From: Erythrobacter sp.
GTDB taxonomy: Bacteria > Pseudomonadota > Alphaproteobacteria > Sphingomonadales > Sphingomonadaceae
Length of the DNA stretch: 64,000 nt
Assembly (NCBI RefSeq): GCF_035194505.1
Contig: NZ_CP136573.1
Coordinates: 2,405,001-2,469,000 of the forward strand
Direction of reading: 5' to 3'
Shown here: positions 15,274 through 25,579 of the stretch, in pieces
How the letters are laid out: every line of letters begins with the position of its first letter
Position numbering within the stretch: the stretch's first letter is position 1
Translations under genes and position numbers: made by a program
Notes under the pieces: generated by a model
The model's database searches: none
What the model saw: the letters and a program-made list of their open reading frames with translations, nothing else
What the model was told of the DNA's origin: nothing

Positions 15274-15840
15274 TTAGATCTTGCCGACGAGATCGAGCGA
15301 GGGGGCCAGCGTGTCGCTGCCTTCTTCCCACGCTGCCGGGCAGACCTGACCGGGGTTGGCGCGCACATACTGCGCGGCCTTGATCTTGCGGGTCAGTTCG
15401 TTGGCATTGCGGCCGACGCCTTCGCAGGTGATTTCCATGATCTGGATCACGCCCTCCGGATCGACCACGAAGGTCGCACGGTCAGCGAGGCCCACGCCTT
15501 CGCGCAGCACGCCGAAGTTGTTCGACAGCACGTGGTTCTGGTCGCCCAGGAACGGGAAGGTCAGCTTGCCGATCTTGTCCGAGGTGTCGCTCCAGGCCTT
15601 GTGGCTGAAGTGCGTGTCGGTCGAGACGGCGTAGACTTCGACGCCCATCGACTGGAGGGTGGCGTACTTCTCGCCCATGTCTTCCAGCTCGGTCGGGCAC
15701 ACGAAGGTGAAGTCGGCCGGGTAGAAGAAGAACACCGACCACTTGCCAGCGAGGTCCGCGTCGGTGACGGTGAAGAAGTCCTTGCCCTTCTGGAAGGCGG
15801 TGGCGGTGAAAGGCTGGATGGTCGAACCGATGATACCCAT
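15274..15840 (-). CDS. ahpC: alkyl hydroperoxide reductase subunit C (2-Cys peroxiredoxin)
   Basis: 188 residues, exactly the usual AhpC size. Reduces H2O2 and organic peroxides. Peroxidatic Cys48 in FYPADFTFVCPTELED and resolving Cys167 in GQVCPAAWEEG make it a typical 2-Cys enzyme, recharged by AhpF. Its start is 268 bases from the divergent XRE regulator at 16109. The upstream region has ATTGTTGCG at 15927-15935, a sequence repeated in front of the regulator. Confidence 0.97.
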   Translation of the reverse strand: MGIIGSTIQPFTATAFQKGKDFFTVTDADLAGKWSVFFFYPADFTFVCPTELEDMGEKYATLQSMGVEVYAVSTDTHFSHKAWSDTSDKIGKLTFPFLGDQNHVLSNNFGVLREGVGLADRATFVVDPEGVIQIMEITCEGVGRNANELTRKIKAAQYVRANPGQVCPAAWEEGSDTLAPSLDLVGKI

Positions 15841-16063
15841 GGGAGTTTGTCCTTATGTTGGGTTGAGGGGGAGAGGGTGGAAACTTGTGCTGCCCAAATA
15901 GGGATTATTGCGCTGCACAAAAGTTGATTGTTGCGATTGCACAAATCGCTTTTTCCAATCGTAGAGGCGGGAACCAATCGGATTTGTTGTTGGAAGACGG
16001 GATGCGGTGGCCCGCTGGCCGTCTGGTGGTGCCCGGCTTCGGCCTGTCCTCCATTGGTAATTT

Positions 16064-16088
16064 GCAATAATTGTTGCGTTAACACAAC
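16064..16088. promoter_or_regulatory. two overlapping palindromes upstream of the XRE regulator
   Basis: GCAATAATTGTTGC (16064-16077) pairs in 5 of 7 positions and GTTGCGTTAACACAAC (16073-16088) in 7 of 8. They overlap by five bases and end 20 bases before the regulator's ATG, in the expected promoter position. ATTGTTGCG inside them recurs at 15927-15935 before ahpC. Likely operator for the small regulator itself (inference). Confidence 0.5.
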
Positions 16089-16108
16089 GAATCGCGTATC
16101 AGGATCGC

Positions 16109-16354
16109 ATGACGAGGGAAATTCACAATCGAATCGCCATGTTCCGGGCTGATGCGGGATTGACCCGCCGCGAGCTGGCCGATGCCGTCGGGGTTAACCC
16201 CCAGACCATCGGCTTCCTCGAACGCGGTGACTACAAGCCGAGCCTGGAACTGGCGCTGTCGATTGCCGAGGTGTTCGGCGTGTCGGTGGAGTTGCTGTTT
16301 TCGTTCCAGCCGTTCCCCTCACTCTCGCAGGCTTTGCAGAAGGGACGCGAATGA
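16109..16354 (+). CDS. XRE-family helix-turn-helix regulator
   Basis: 81 residues, essentially one helix-turn-helix domain: IAMFRADAGLTRRELADAVG then NPQTIGFLERGDYKPSLELA are the HTH core of Cro/CI-type proteins, in the short form often paired with a membrane protein. The stop overlaps the next gene's start (ATGA, 16351-16354). Palindromes directly upstream suggest autoregulation. Divergent from ahpC, but whether it controls peroxide defence is unknown. Confidence 0.88.
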   Translation: MTREIHNRIAMFRADAGLTRRELADAVGVNPQTIGFLERGDYKPSLELALSIAEVFGVSVELLFSFQPFPSLSQALQKGRE

Positions 16355-16854
16355 TGGATTATAGGAAGAACGGAGTGATCACGCGGATGGATCGGATCGC
16401 GATTGTGGTGACGGGCCAGGATGCCGGGACTGGAATGGCCCGGCGCGTTTCGATCCTAGCCAACCTGCTGTTCATCGCGGCCGGCCTCGCAGGCCTCGTC
16501 CTCACCGTACAAGGACAGAACGGCTTTTGGCTGGTGTTCGTCGCCATGGTCGCTGCGGGCAGTTATTCGGGGGTCCTCGAATACCAGCAGCGCGGCATGG
16601 CCCCGCGCGACGAGCGCGAGTGGGCTGTCTTCTGGAAGGCGATGGCGATCGGCGCCTTTGTGTCTTGTGTGCTTGTGGGACTCTGGGCGATGCTGCTGGG
16701 CTCTTTCGCCGATCAGGGGATGTGGTATCCAGACCGCTCGGAGGAATGGCAGGCCGCGGGGGTGTTTATCCTCGGGCTGATGGTTCAGATCACCAATATT
16801 GCCAAGGCGTGGATGACGCCGGCCTATGCGGCAGCGCTTGGCGAGGAGGATTGA
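16351..16854 (+). CDS. four-helix membrane protein coupled to the XRE regulator
   Basis: 167 residues with hydrophobic segments near 34-52 (SILANLLFIAAGLAGLVLTV), 58-74, 98-118 (AIGAFVSCVLVGLWAMLLGS) and 133-155. A short soluble N-terminus precedes them. I do not recognise a family signature beyond the common small-HTH plus membrane-protein arrangement, in which the membrane partner is often thought to modulate the regulator. Starts in the stop of the regulator gene; an internal ATG about 13 codons in is an alternative start. Confidence 0.7.
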   Translation: MMDYRKNGVITRMDRIAIVVTGQDAGTGMARRVSILANLLFIAAGLAGLVLTVQGQNGFWLVFVAMVAAGSYSGVLEYQQRGMAPRDEREWAVFWKAMAIGAFVSCVLVGLWAMLLGSFADQGMWYPDRSEEWQAAGVFILGLMVQITNIAKAWMTPAYAAALGEED

Positions 16855-16857
16855 ACC

Positions 16858-17928
16858 TCATCCCACCTGCCCGCGATGCAGCAGCTTGTGGTCCGCCAGC
16901 ACCAGCGCCATCATCGCTTCCACGACAGGCGTGCCGCGGATGCCCACACAAGGGTCGTGGCGGCCCTTGGTGACGACTTCCACCGCCTCGCCCGCGCTGT
17001 TGATCGATTCCACCGGGGTGAGGATCGAGGAGGTCGGCTTGAACGCCACGCGGCACACCACCGGCTGTCCGGTCGAAATGCCGCCTGCCGTGCCGCCTGC
17101 GTGGTTGGCGAGGAATTCGGGCGAGCCATCCGCGCCGGGGCGCATCCGGTCGGCATTCTCTTCGCCCGAGAGGCGCGCGGCCTCGAACCCGTCGCCGATC
17201 TCGACGCCCTTGACCGCGTTGATGCTCATCATCGCGCTCGCGAGATCGCTGTCGAGCTTCGCATAGATCGGCGCGCCCCAGCCTGCGGGGACGCCGGTCG
17301 CGACACATTCGACAATCGCGCCGAGTGATGATCCCGCCTTGCGCGCGGCATCGACCTTTTCTTCCCAGCGCTTGGCGGCTTCGGGGTCGGGGCAGAAGAA
17401 GGGGTTCTTGGCGATCTCGGCATAGTCGATGTTCGCCGGATCGATCTTGTCGCCGCCCAGCTCGCAGACATAGGCGGTGATGGTGACTTCCGGGATCACC
17501 AGCCGCGCCACGGCGCCCGCTGCCACCCGCGCCGCTGTCTCGCGGGCCGAGGAGCGCCCGCCGCCGCGATAGTCGCGGACGCCGTATTTCGCGTCGTAGG
17601 CGTAGTCGGCATGGCCCGGCCGATATTGCTGGGCGATGGCGCTATAGTCCTTAGACCGCTGATCGGTGTTCTCGATCATCAGGCTGATCGGCGTGCCGGT
17701 GGTCTTGCCCTCGAAGGTGCCGGACAGGATCCGCACCAGATCATCCTCGCGCCGCTGGGTTGTGAAGCGGCTGGTCCCGGGCTTGCGCGCGTCCATGAAG
17801 GGCTGGATGAACTCCTCGCTGATGGCGAGCCCCGGCGGGCACCCGTCAACGACCGCGCCCAGTGCGGGCCCGTGGCTCTCTCCCCAGGTGGTAAAGCGCA
17901 GCACGCGCCCGAAGGTGTTCCAGCTCAT
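16858..17928 (-). CDS. aroC: chorismate synthase
   Basis: 356 residues. Converts 5-enolpyruvylshikimate 3-phosphate to chorismate, the last shikimate step, with reduced FMN. Signature blocks: GRVLRFTTWGESHGPALG at the N-terminus (the catalytic His region), DYRGGGRSSARETAARVAAG around 125-145 and, toward the C-terminus, FKPTSSI followed by GRHDPC. Converges with the membrane protein at 16854 with three bases between the genes. The upstream region holds a repeat that separates it from divergent ruvA. pheA at 45821 is a downstream user of chorismate. Confidence 0.96.
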   Translation of the reverse strand: MSWNTFGRVLRFTTWGESHGPALGAVVDGCPPGLAISEEFIQPFMDARKPGTSRFTTQRREDDLVRILSGTFEGKTTGTPISLMIENTDQRSKDYSAIAQQYRPGHADYAYDAKYGVRDYRGGGRSSARETAARVAAGAVARLVIPEVTITAYVCELGGDKIDPANIDYAEIAKNPFFCPDPEAAKRWEEKVDAARKAGSSLGAIVECVATGVPAGWGAPIYAKLDSDLASAMMSINAVKGVEIGDGFEAARLSGEENADRMRPGADGSPEFLANHAGGTAGGISTGQPVVCRVAFKPTSSILTPVESINSAGEAVEVVTKGRHDPCVGIRGTPVVEAMMALVLADHKLLHRGQVG

Positions 17929-17951
17929 GGGGCCGTTCCTTTACCCAAACT

Positions 17952-18019
17952 CCCGTTCGTGTCGAGCGTAGTCGAGACACCTGCGCCCTTGCCTCTCGAC
18001 TGCGCTCGAGGCGAACGGG
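17952..18019. repeat. REP-like imperfect inverted repeat
   Basis: Two arms of about 29 bases, CCCGTTCG...TCGAG...GTCGAGACAC and its near-complement ending GCGAACGGG, are separated by a ten-base spacer and fill most of the aroC-ruvA gap. The inner TCGAGCGTAGTCGA unit has the look of a sphingomonad intergenic repeat family (recollection, not searched). Only one copy is in this window. Confidence 0.65.
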
Positions 18020-18074
18020 GATTGTGGACGGGTTCGCTCTGGCCAAGCGAGCCCGAGTGAGGCAAGAACAAACC

Positions 18075-18683
18075 ATGATTGCAAAGCTCTCAGGCAGGCT
18101 TGATGCGACCGGCGAGGACTGGGCGATCGTCGATGTCGGCGGGGTGGGCTACCTCGTCCACTGCTCCAGCCGCACGCTCGCCGCCTTGGGCGAGGTGGGC
18201 GAGGGCTGCACCGTCCACACCGAATTGCAGGTGAGCGAGAACGACATGCGCCTCCTCGGGTTCGCCGAGCAGGCCGAGCGCGACTGGTTCCGCCTGCTGA
18301 CCGGCGTGCAGGGCGTGGGGAGCAAGGTCGGCCTCGCGATCCTCTCCGCGCTCTCGACCGGAGAGTTGCGCGACGCCTGCGGGAAGGGCGACGCGGCGAT
18401 GGTGGCCCGCGCGCAGGGCGTGGGACCGAAGCTGGCGGGCCGGATCGTCAACGAGCTGAAGGACAAGGCCGGCGCGATGCCGGGCGGCTCGGGCGGGTTT
18501 GCGGTGAGCGCCGCTTCCGCCCCCGCAGGCAGCAAGGGCGCGGATGCGGCGAGCGCTTTGGAGAACCTCGGCTTCAAGCCTGCCGTCGCCGCACAGGCCG
18601 TCGCGCGGGCGCTGGAAGAACTGGGCGAGGGCGCGAGCGAGGGCGACCTGATCCGCGTGGCGCTGAAGAAGGCGGCTGGGTGA
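18075..18683 (+). CDS. ruvA: Holliday junction DNA helicase subunit RuvA
   Basis: 202 residues from the ATG at 18075 (MIAKLSGRLDATGEDWAIVD, the usual RuvA start; the longer upstream frame enters the repeat). Binds four-way junctions as a tetramer and loads RuvB. Domain I is an OB fold (1-65); domain II has helix-hairpin-helix motifs at LTGVQGVGSKVGLAIL and AQGVGPKLAGRIVNELK; the C-terminal domain III (ASALENLGFKPAVAAQAV) contacts RuvB. ruvB follows after 6 bases. ruvC is not adjacent. Confidence 0.97.
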   Translation: MIAKLSGRLDATGEDWAIVDVGGVGYLVHCSSRTLAALGEVGEGCTVHTELQVSENDMRLLGFAEQAERDWFRLLTGVQGVGSKVGLAILSALSTGELRDACGKGDAAMVARAQGVGPKLAGRIVNELKDKAGAMPGGSGGFAVSAASAPAGSKGADAASALENLGFKPAVAAQAVARALEELGEGASEGDLIRVALKKAAG

Positions 18684-18689
18684 TGCGGC

Positions 18690-19742
18690 GTGACTGACGA
18701 CACCCCCCTCCACACCCCCACCCGCCAGCCCGGCGACCCGGACGCAGCCCTGCGCCCGCGCCGCTTGGCCGAATTCGTCGGGCAGGAGGCGGCCAAGGGG
18801 AACCTTGCGGTCTTCATCGCGGCCGCCCGCGCGCGGGGCGAGGCGATGGACCATACGCTGTTCTTCGGCCCCCCGGGCCTCGGCAAGACCACGCTGGCGC
18901 AGATCATTGCGGGCGAGCTGGGCGTGGGGTTTCGCGCCACTTCCGGCCCGGTGATCGCCAAGGCGGGTGATCTCGCCGCGCTGCTCACCAATCTCGAACC
19001 GCATGATGTGCTGTTCATCGACGAGATCCACCGCCTCTCGCCGATGGTGGAAGAGGTGCTCTATCCTGCGATGGAAGACCGCGCGCTCGATCTCATCATT
19101 GGCGAGGGGCCTTCGGCGCGCTCGGTCCGCATCGACCTGCCGCCCTTCACCCTGATCGGCGCGACCACGCGGCAGGGCCTGCTGACCACGCCTTTGCGCG
19201 ACCGCTTCGGCATTCCGGTGCGGCTCAATTTCTACACCCATGACGAGCTTGACCGCGTGGTGACCCGCGCGGCGGGGCTGCTCGGCCTCGCTATCGATCC
19301 CGAGGGCGCGCGCGAGATCGCGCGGCGATCGCGCGGGACGCCGCGTGTGGCGGGGCGCCTGCTGCGCCGCGTGCGCGACTTTGCCGATGTCGCGGGCGCG
19401 GCCACCGTCACCCGCGCGGTGGCGGACCAGGCGCTCACCCGGCTGGAGATCGACCGGCTCGGGCTTGACCTGATGGACCGCCGCTACCTCGCCATGATTG
19501 CCACCACCTACAAGGGCGGCCCGGTGGGGATCGAGACGCTCGCGGCGGGCCTTGCCGAGCCGCGTGACACGATCGAAGAAGTGGTCGAACCCTTCCTCAT
19601 CCAATTGGGTCTGGTGGCCCGCACCGCGCGCGGGCGCGTGCTGAATGATGCCGGCTGGGCGCATATGGAAATGACGCCGCCCCAGAATGAGTCGCCCGAT
19701 TCTCTCTTGCGTCAGGCCGGCCTGTTTGAGGATGATCGTTAA
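18690..19742 (+). CDS. ruvB: Holliday junction branch migration ATPase RuvB
   Basis: 350 residues from a GTG at 18690, the first in-frame start after ruvA. Walker A GPPGLGKTTLA near 53-63, Walker B LFIDEIHRL near 108-116, sensor GATTRQGLL and arginine-finger-containing TPLRDRFG are present; a C-terminal winged helix (GLVARTARGRVLNDAGWAHM) binds DNA. Drives branch migration with RuvA. The two genes form an operon. Confidence 0.97.
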   Translation: MTDDTPLHTPTRQPGDPDAALRPRRLAEFVGQEAAKGNLAVFIAAARARGEAMDHTLFFGPPGLGKTTLAQIIAGELGVGFRATSGPVIAKAGDLAALLTNLEPHDVLFIDEIHRLSPMVEEVLYPAMEDRALDLIIGEGPSARSVRIDLPPFTLIGATTRQGLLTTPLRDRFGIPVRLNFYTHDELDRVVTRAAGLLGLAIDPEGAREIARRSRGTPRVAGRLLRRVRDFADVAGAATVTRAVADQALTRLEIDRLGLDLMDRRYLAMIATTYKGGPVGIETLAAGLAEPRDTIEEVVEPFLIQLGLVARTARGRVLNDAGWAHMEMTPPQNESPDSLLRQAGLFEDDR

Positions 19743-19955
19743 CCTTTGGGCTAACCGGCGCCCCTTTTTCGGTGCCAGTTCGGGACAGCGCCTTTCAAAT
19801 CAAGCGGAATCCGGGCGATTCCGGCGCTGCGCGGGGCTGATCGACGGTTAACCCGATTGCCCCTTCGGCCTTCCACCCATCAAAAGGTTGACTGGATCAG
19901 GTGACGCCTGCGGACAGTCCGCGGGAGTTGCCACAGGCAAACAGGGTTAACGACT

Positions 19956-21527
19956 ATGTCGCTCAAACTGGCCATCGCGAAGCTTTCTGCCGCTGCCGCA
20001 GGGGTGGCGTTGTTGCAGGGCGGCGCGGTGCGTGTGGCCGAACCGCTCAACACCGCCGCTCCGGATTTCTCGACCAATATCGACGGCAAGCTCATCGCAG
20101 TCGATCCGGAAACCGGCATGCGCTACATCAAGGGCGCCGAGCGGATCATTCCGGAAGAGCGTCGCCGCCGCATTGTCGAGCGCACGATCGAGTGCCAGCC
20201 GGTGGGCGCCTCGATGCCGGCCGGCGCGGTGCAGACCTATGTCAATGATGCGGAATGCCCGCCGCTGGCGCAGGTGGCCTATATGCCCGCGCCGCTTCCC
20301 CCGCTTCCGCCGGTTTCGGGCGGCGGCGGCATGGGCGGCGGCTGGGGCGGTGGCTTCGGCGGCGGCTTTGGCGGTGGCATGGGCTTTGGTGGCGGCTTCT
20401 TCGGCGGCTTCTTCGGTGGCGGCGGCTCGTCGTCGGGCGATGTTTCGGTCTCTACCACGACGTCGACCAGCGGTGGTTCGTCGTCTGGTGATGTCAGTTC
20501 CTCGACGTCCTCGGGCGGCTCGACCTCGGGCTCCAGCGGGATCGTGATCGACATTGATATCGACAACTCGACGTCGACCACCTCTTCCTCAGGGACGATC
20601 ACCTCCACTACCACTTCGTCTTCGGGTCAGATCAGTTCCTCGACCGGTCAGGTATCGACTTCGACCTCGACCGGGGCCGTGTCCTCTTCGACCGGCGCGG
20701 TGTCGAGCACCAGCACCTCGGGCAACGTGTCCTCGTCCACGGGCGCGGTTTCGAGCAGCACCGGCGCGGTCTCCAGCTCCACCGGTTCTGTTTCGAGCTC
20801 GACCGGTGCAGTGTCCAGCTCGACCGGTTCGGTGTCGAGTTCCTCGGGCAATGTCTCCAGCAGCTCCGGCAATGTCTCCAGTAGCTCCGGCAATGTGTCC
20901 AGCTCTTCGGGTAACGTGTCGAGCAGCTCGGGCAACGTCTCAAGCTCGTCGGGCAATGTCAGTTCGTCGAGCGGGAATGTCTCGAGTTCTTCGTCCTCGA
21001 GTTCGTCGAGCAGTTCTTCCTCGTCCTCGTCCAGCTCCAGTAGCTCGTCTTCGAGCTCCTCGGGCGGCAGCGGCGGATCGAGCGGCCACCCCGGCACCAC
21101 CACCTCGGGCGGTTCGTCGGGCGGCAGTTCGTCGTCCTCCTCGTCGAGCGGCAGTTCGTCCTCGTCCTCCTCATCGGGCGGCGCGACCAGCGGCGGCAGC
21201 ACCTCGGGCGACATGACCAGCAGCACCAGCAGCTCGTCTTCGTCTTCGTCGAGCTCCTCGTCCTCGTCGAGCTCCTCCTCGACCGGCACGTCGACCGGAT
21301 CGAGCGGCTCGTCGGGCAGCAGCGGTTCGTCCTCGGGTTCCTCGGGTTCGTCGAGCTCGAGCAGCAGCAGCAGCTCTTCGTCCTCGTCGTCGTCCTCGTC
21401 CTCGGGTTCGTCCTCGAGCACCAGCGGCGGCCATGATGTCCCCGCACCGCCGATGATGGCGCTGTTCGGCCTTGCGGCTGCGGCGATCCTCACCCGCCGC
21501 CGGAAGGCTGCGGCTCAGGCGGACTGA
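19956..21527 (+). CDS. secreted serine-rich repeat protein with PEP-CTERM-like sorting tail
   Basis: 523 residues. An N-terminal signal-like segment (LKLAIAKLSAAAAGVALLQG) precedes a soluble domain of about 80 residues with two cysteines (IECQPVG, DAECPPLAQ), then a proline run, a Gly/Phe-rich stretch (about 120-160), and over 300 residues of Ser/Gly/Thr. Residues 224-345 form heptads such as SSSTGAV and SSSSGNV. The C-terminus is VPAPPMMALFGLAAAAIL followed by TRRRK: a short motif, one hydrophobic helix and a basic end, the tripartite layout of exosortase substrates with VPAP instead of VPEP. Probably exported, possibly glycosylated on Ser/Thr, and processed at the tail. Function unknown. 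Exosortase genes are not in the window. Confidence 0.72.
   Translation: MSLKLAIAKLSAAAAGVALLQGGAVRVAEPLNTAAPDFSTNIDGKLIAVDPETGMRYIKGAERIIPEERRRRIVERTIECQPVGASMPAGAVQTYVNDAECPPLAQVAYMPAPLPPLPPVSGGGGMGGGWGGGFGGGFGGGMGFGGGFFGGFFGGGGSSSGDVSVSTTTSTSGGSSSGDVSSSTSSGGSTSGSSGIVIDIDIDNSTSTTSSSGTITSTTTSSSGQISSSTGQVSTSTSTGAVSSSTGAVSSTSTSGNVSSSTGAVSSSTGAVSSSTGSVSSSTGAVSSSTGSVSSSSGNVSSSSGNVSSSSGNVSSSSGNVSSSSGNVSSSSGNVSSSSGNVSSSSSSSSSSSSSSSSSSSSSSSSSSSGGSGGSSGHPGTTTSGGSSGGSSSSSSSSGSSSSSSSSGGATSGGSTSGDMTSSTSSSSSSSSSSSSSSSSSSTGTSTGSSGSSGSSGSSSGSSGSSSSSSSSSSSSSSSSSSSGSSSSTSGGHDVPAPPMMALFGLAAAAILTRRRKAAAQAD
20625..20990 (+). repeat. tandem 21-bp coding repeats (Ser-rich heptads)
   Basis: Within the serine-rich gene, units coding for GxV plus four Ser/Thr recur at 21-base spacing. 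The last seven units all encode GNVSSSS. Codons for serine alternate between TCG, TCC, AGC and AGT among units, so the protein repeat is more conserved than the DNA, implying either old duplications under protein-level selection or repeated gene conversion. Confidence 0.85.
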
Positions 21528-21534
21528 GCGCGGG

Positions 21535-22228
21535 TTAGAACAACAAGCGGCAGGGCTCCTGCCGGAACCACTTGGTGATGACATGCTTCACCCCCCCGCC
21601 GGACAGGCAGTCCGGCGTGGCGGGTGAGCAGGTTTGGATGGCCCACGGGGGTCATGTTGTTCCACACCAGCATCGCGCCGGTCGGCAGGCGGAAGCGCAG
21701 TCCCAGTTCGCAGAAATCGGTCTCGCCGCCCTCAGTCGGCTGGTTGAGGCACACCATCGCCGTCCAGGTGCGCTGGCCGCCACGCGGGCCTTCCTGGTCC
21801 CAGTAGCGGGTGCCCGTCTCCATATAGTCGAAGTGGTGCTTGAATTCCTGCCCCGCCGTGTAGCGCTAGCCCTGCATCCTTTCGGAATAGATCGGATCGA
21901 TCCCCAGCAGGTCGGCGATATACTGCTCGCAGCTTTTCGGCAGCGGATCGTCATTGGCGAAGTGATGGGTGTAGCTGGTGCGGAAGTTCTCGCGCTCGGT
22001 CCCGATATAGAGCGTCGAGGGGGCAGCCTGCCGGTTGATGGCTTCGACCAGATCCTTGCAGTCGCGGCGCTTCAGAAAGCCCTTCACGAGGAAGATTTCG
22101 GCCCCTTCGCTGCACACTTGCTCGACCGCCGGATGGGCGATCAACCGGCGGCGCACGATTTCACCGAACCACGCGAGCTTGCGCGGATCGGCATTGGGAT
22201 CGAAGGACGTTGTCGCCTGCGCCGTCAT
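21535..22228 (-). pseudogene. prolyl 4-hydroxylase-like 2OG-Fe(II) oxygenase, disrupted by a nonsense codon and a frameshift
   Basis: From the ATG at 22226-22228 the frame encodes an N-terminal region (HPAVEQVCSEGAEIFLVKGF, FRTSYTHHF) then stops at TAG (21866-21868) in the context ERMQG-stop-RYTAGQEF, where relatives read MQGQRY; one C-to-T change from CAG explains it. The same frame continues through HxD in KHHFDYME and the distal His in TRHAGLPV. At a run of seven G (plus-strand C run 21591-21597) the frame is lost; removing one G restores GVKHVITKWFRQEPCRLLF and a TAA stop at 21535-21537. All catalytic residues lie after the nonsense codon, so the truncated product cannot be active. Confidence 0.8.
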
Positions 22229-22263
22229 GCCGCCTGCCAAAGCAGGCAGCGGTTAACGGCTGG

Positions 22264-22776
22264 TCAGCGCTTTTCGACCGCCTGCCCCGCGGCTTCCCAG
22301 GCGAGGATCCCGCCGGCCAGCACATCGACCGGTTCGCCCGTGGCGGCGGCGAGTTTTTCGCCCGCGATCGCCGAGCGCTTGCCCGAACGGCAATAGAGCA
22401 CGACCTTGCGGCCATCGGAGGGACCGAGCTTGGCCGGATCGAACTGGTCGAGCGGGATGTTCTCAGCGCCCGCAATAGCGCCCTGCGCCACTTCTTCGGC
22501 CGTGCGCACGTCGATCAGTCGGACATTGCCCGCCTTGATCTGCTCCGCGAGTTGTTCCGGCGTGAGTTCCACCAGCGTTGCGGCGCTGGTGGTTCCGGCT
22601 GCTTCGCCACCCACTGCCCCTGCACCCGCCATCGCGAGTTCGAAGCCGAGCGGGGCAGAAGGTGCATCGCGTTTGCCGCCTGCGTCCTGCGTCTCCCCGC
22701 AAGCCGCCAGCGCCAGCAACAGCGGCGCGAGCGGCAGAGCCGGGGGCAGCAGCAGGGCGAGGCGGTTCGGCGTCAT
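22264..22776 (-). CDS. rhodanese-domain lipoprotein
   Basis: 170 residues. An N-terminal hydrophobic stretch ends in the lipobox-like LALAAC with Cys near residue 26, so it is probably a membrane-anchored periplasmic lipoprotein. After a linker, a single rhodanese domain (about 70-165) has NVRLIDVRTAEEVAQG and the active-site loop VLYCRSGKRSA with the persulfide-forming cysteine. Single-domain rhodaneses move sulfur or act as thiol carriers; the partner is unknown. Nine bases downstream of acnA on the same strand, probably one transcript. Confidence 0.88.
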   Translation of the reverse strand: MTPNRLALLLPPALPLAPLLLALAACGETQDAGGKRDAPSAPLGFELAMAGAGAVGGEAAGTTSAATLVELTPEQLAEQIKAGNVRLIDVRTAEEVAQGAIAGAENIPLDQFDPAKLGPSDGRKVVLYCRSGKRSAIAGEKLAAATGEPVDVLAGGILAWEAAGQAVEKR

Positions 22777-22784
22777 GCCTCTCC

Positions 22785-25457
<2,673 letters not shown>

Positions 25458-25579
25458 GGGTGGGTGTTTCCGTCCTTGTTAGGTTGTCCCGCACCCCGAT
25501 CCTGAAAGGCGCGGCATTGGCGCTGCGCTTGCTGTATCACGCGCGCGAGGTCAAGAGGGGTTGCCCCCTTGTTCCGGCC

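Noticed and set aside
20648..21493. 281-residue Glu/Asp/Leu-rich frame on the minus strand
   Set aside because: Mirror of the serine-repeat codons of the gene at 19956; its low complexity is a by-product.
20279..21584. Possible CRISPR or satellite array in the serine-rich region
   Set aside because: The repeats are 21-bp coding units in frame, with no spacers and no cas genes.
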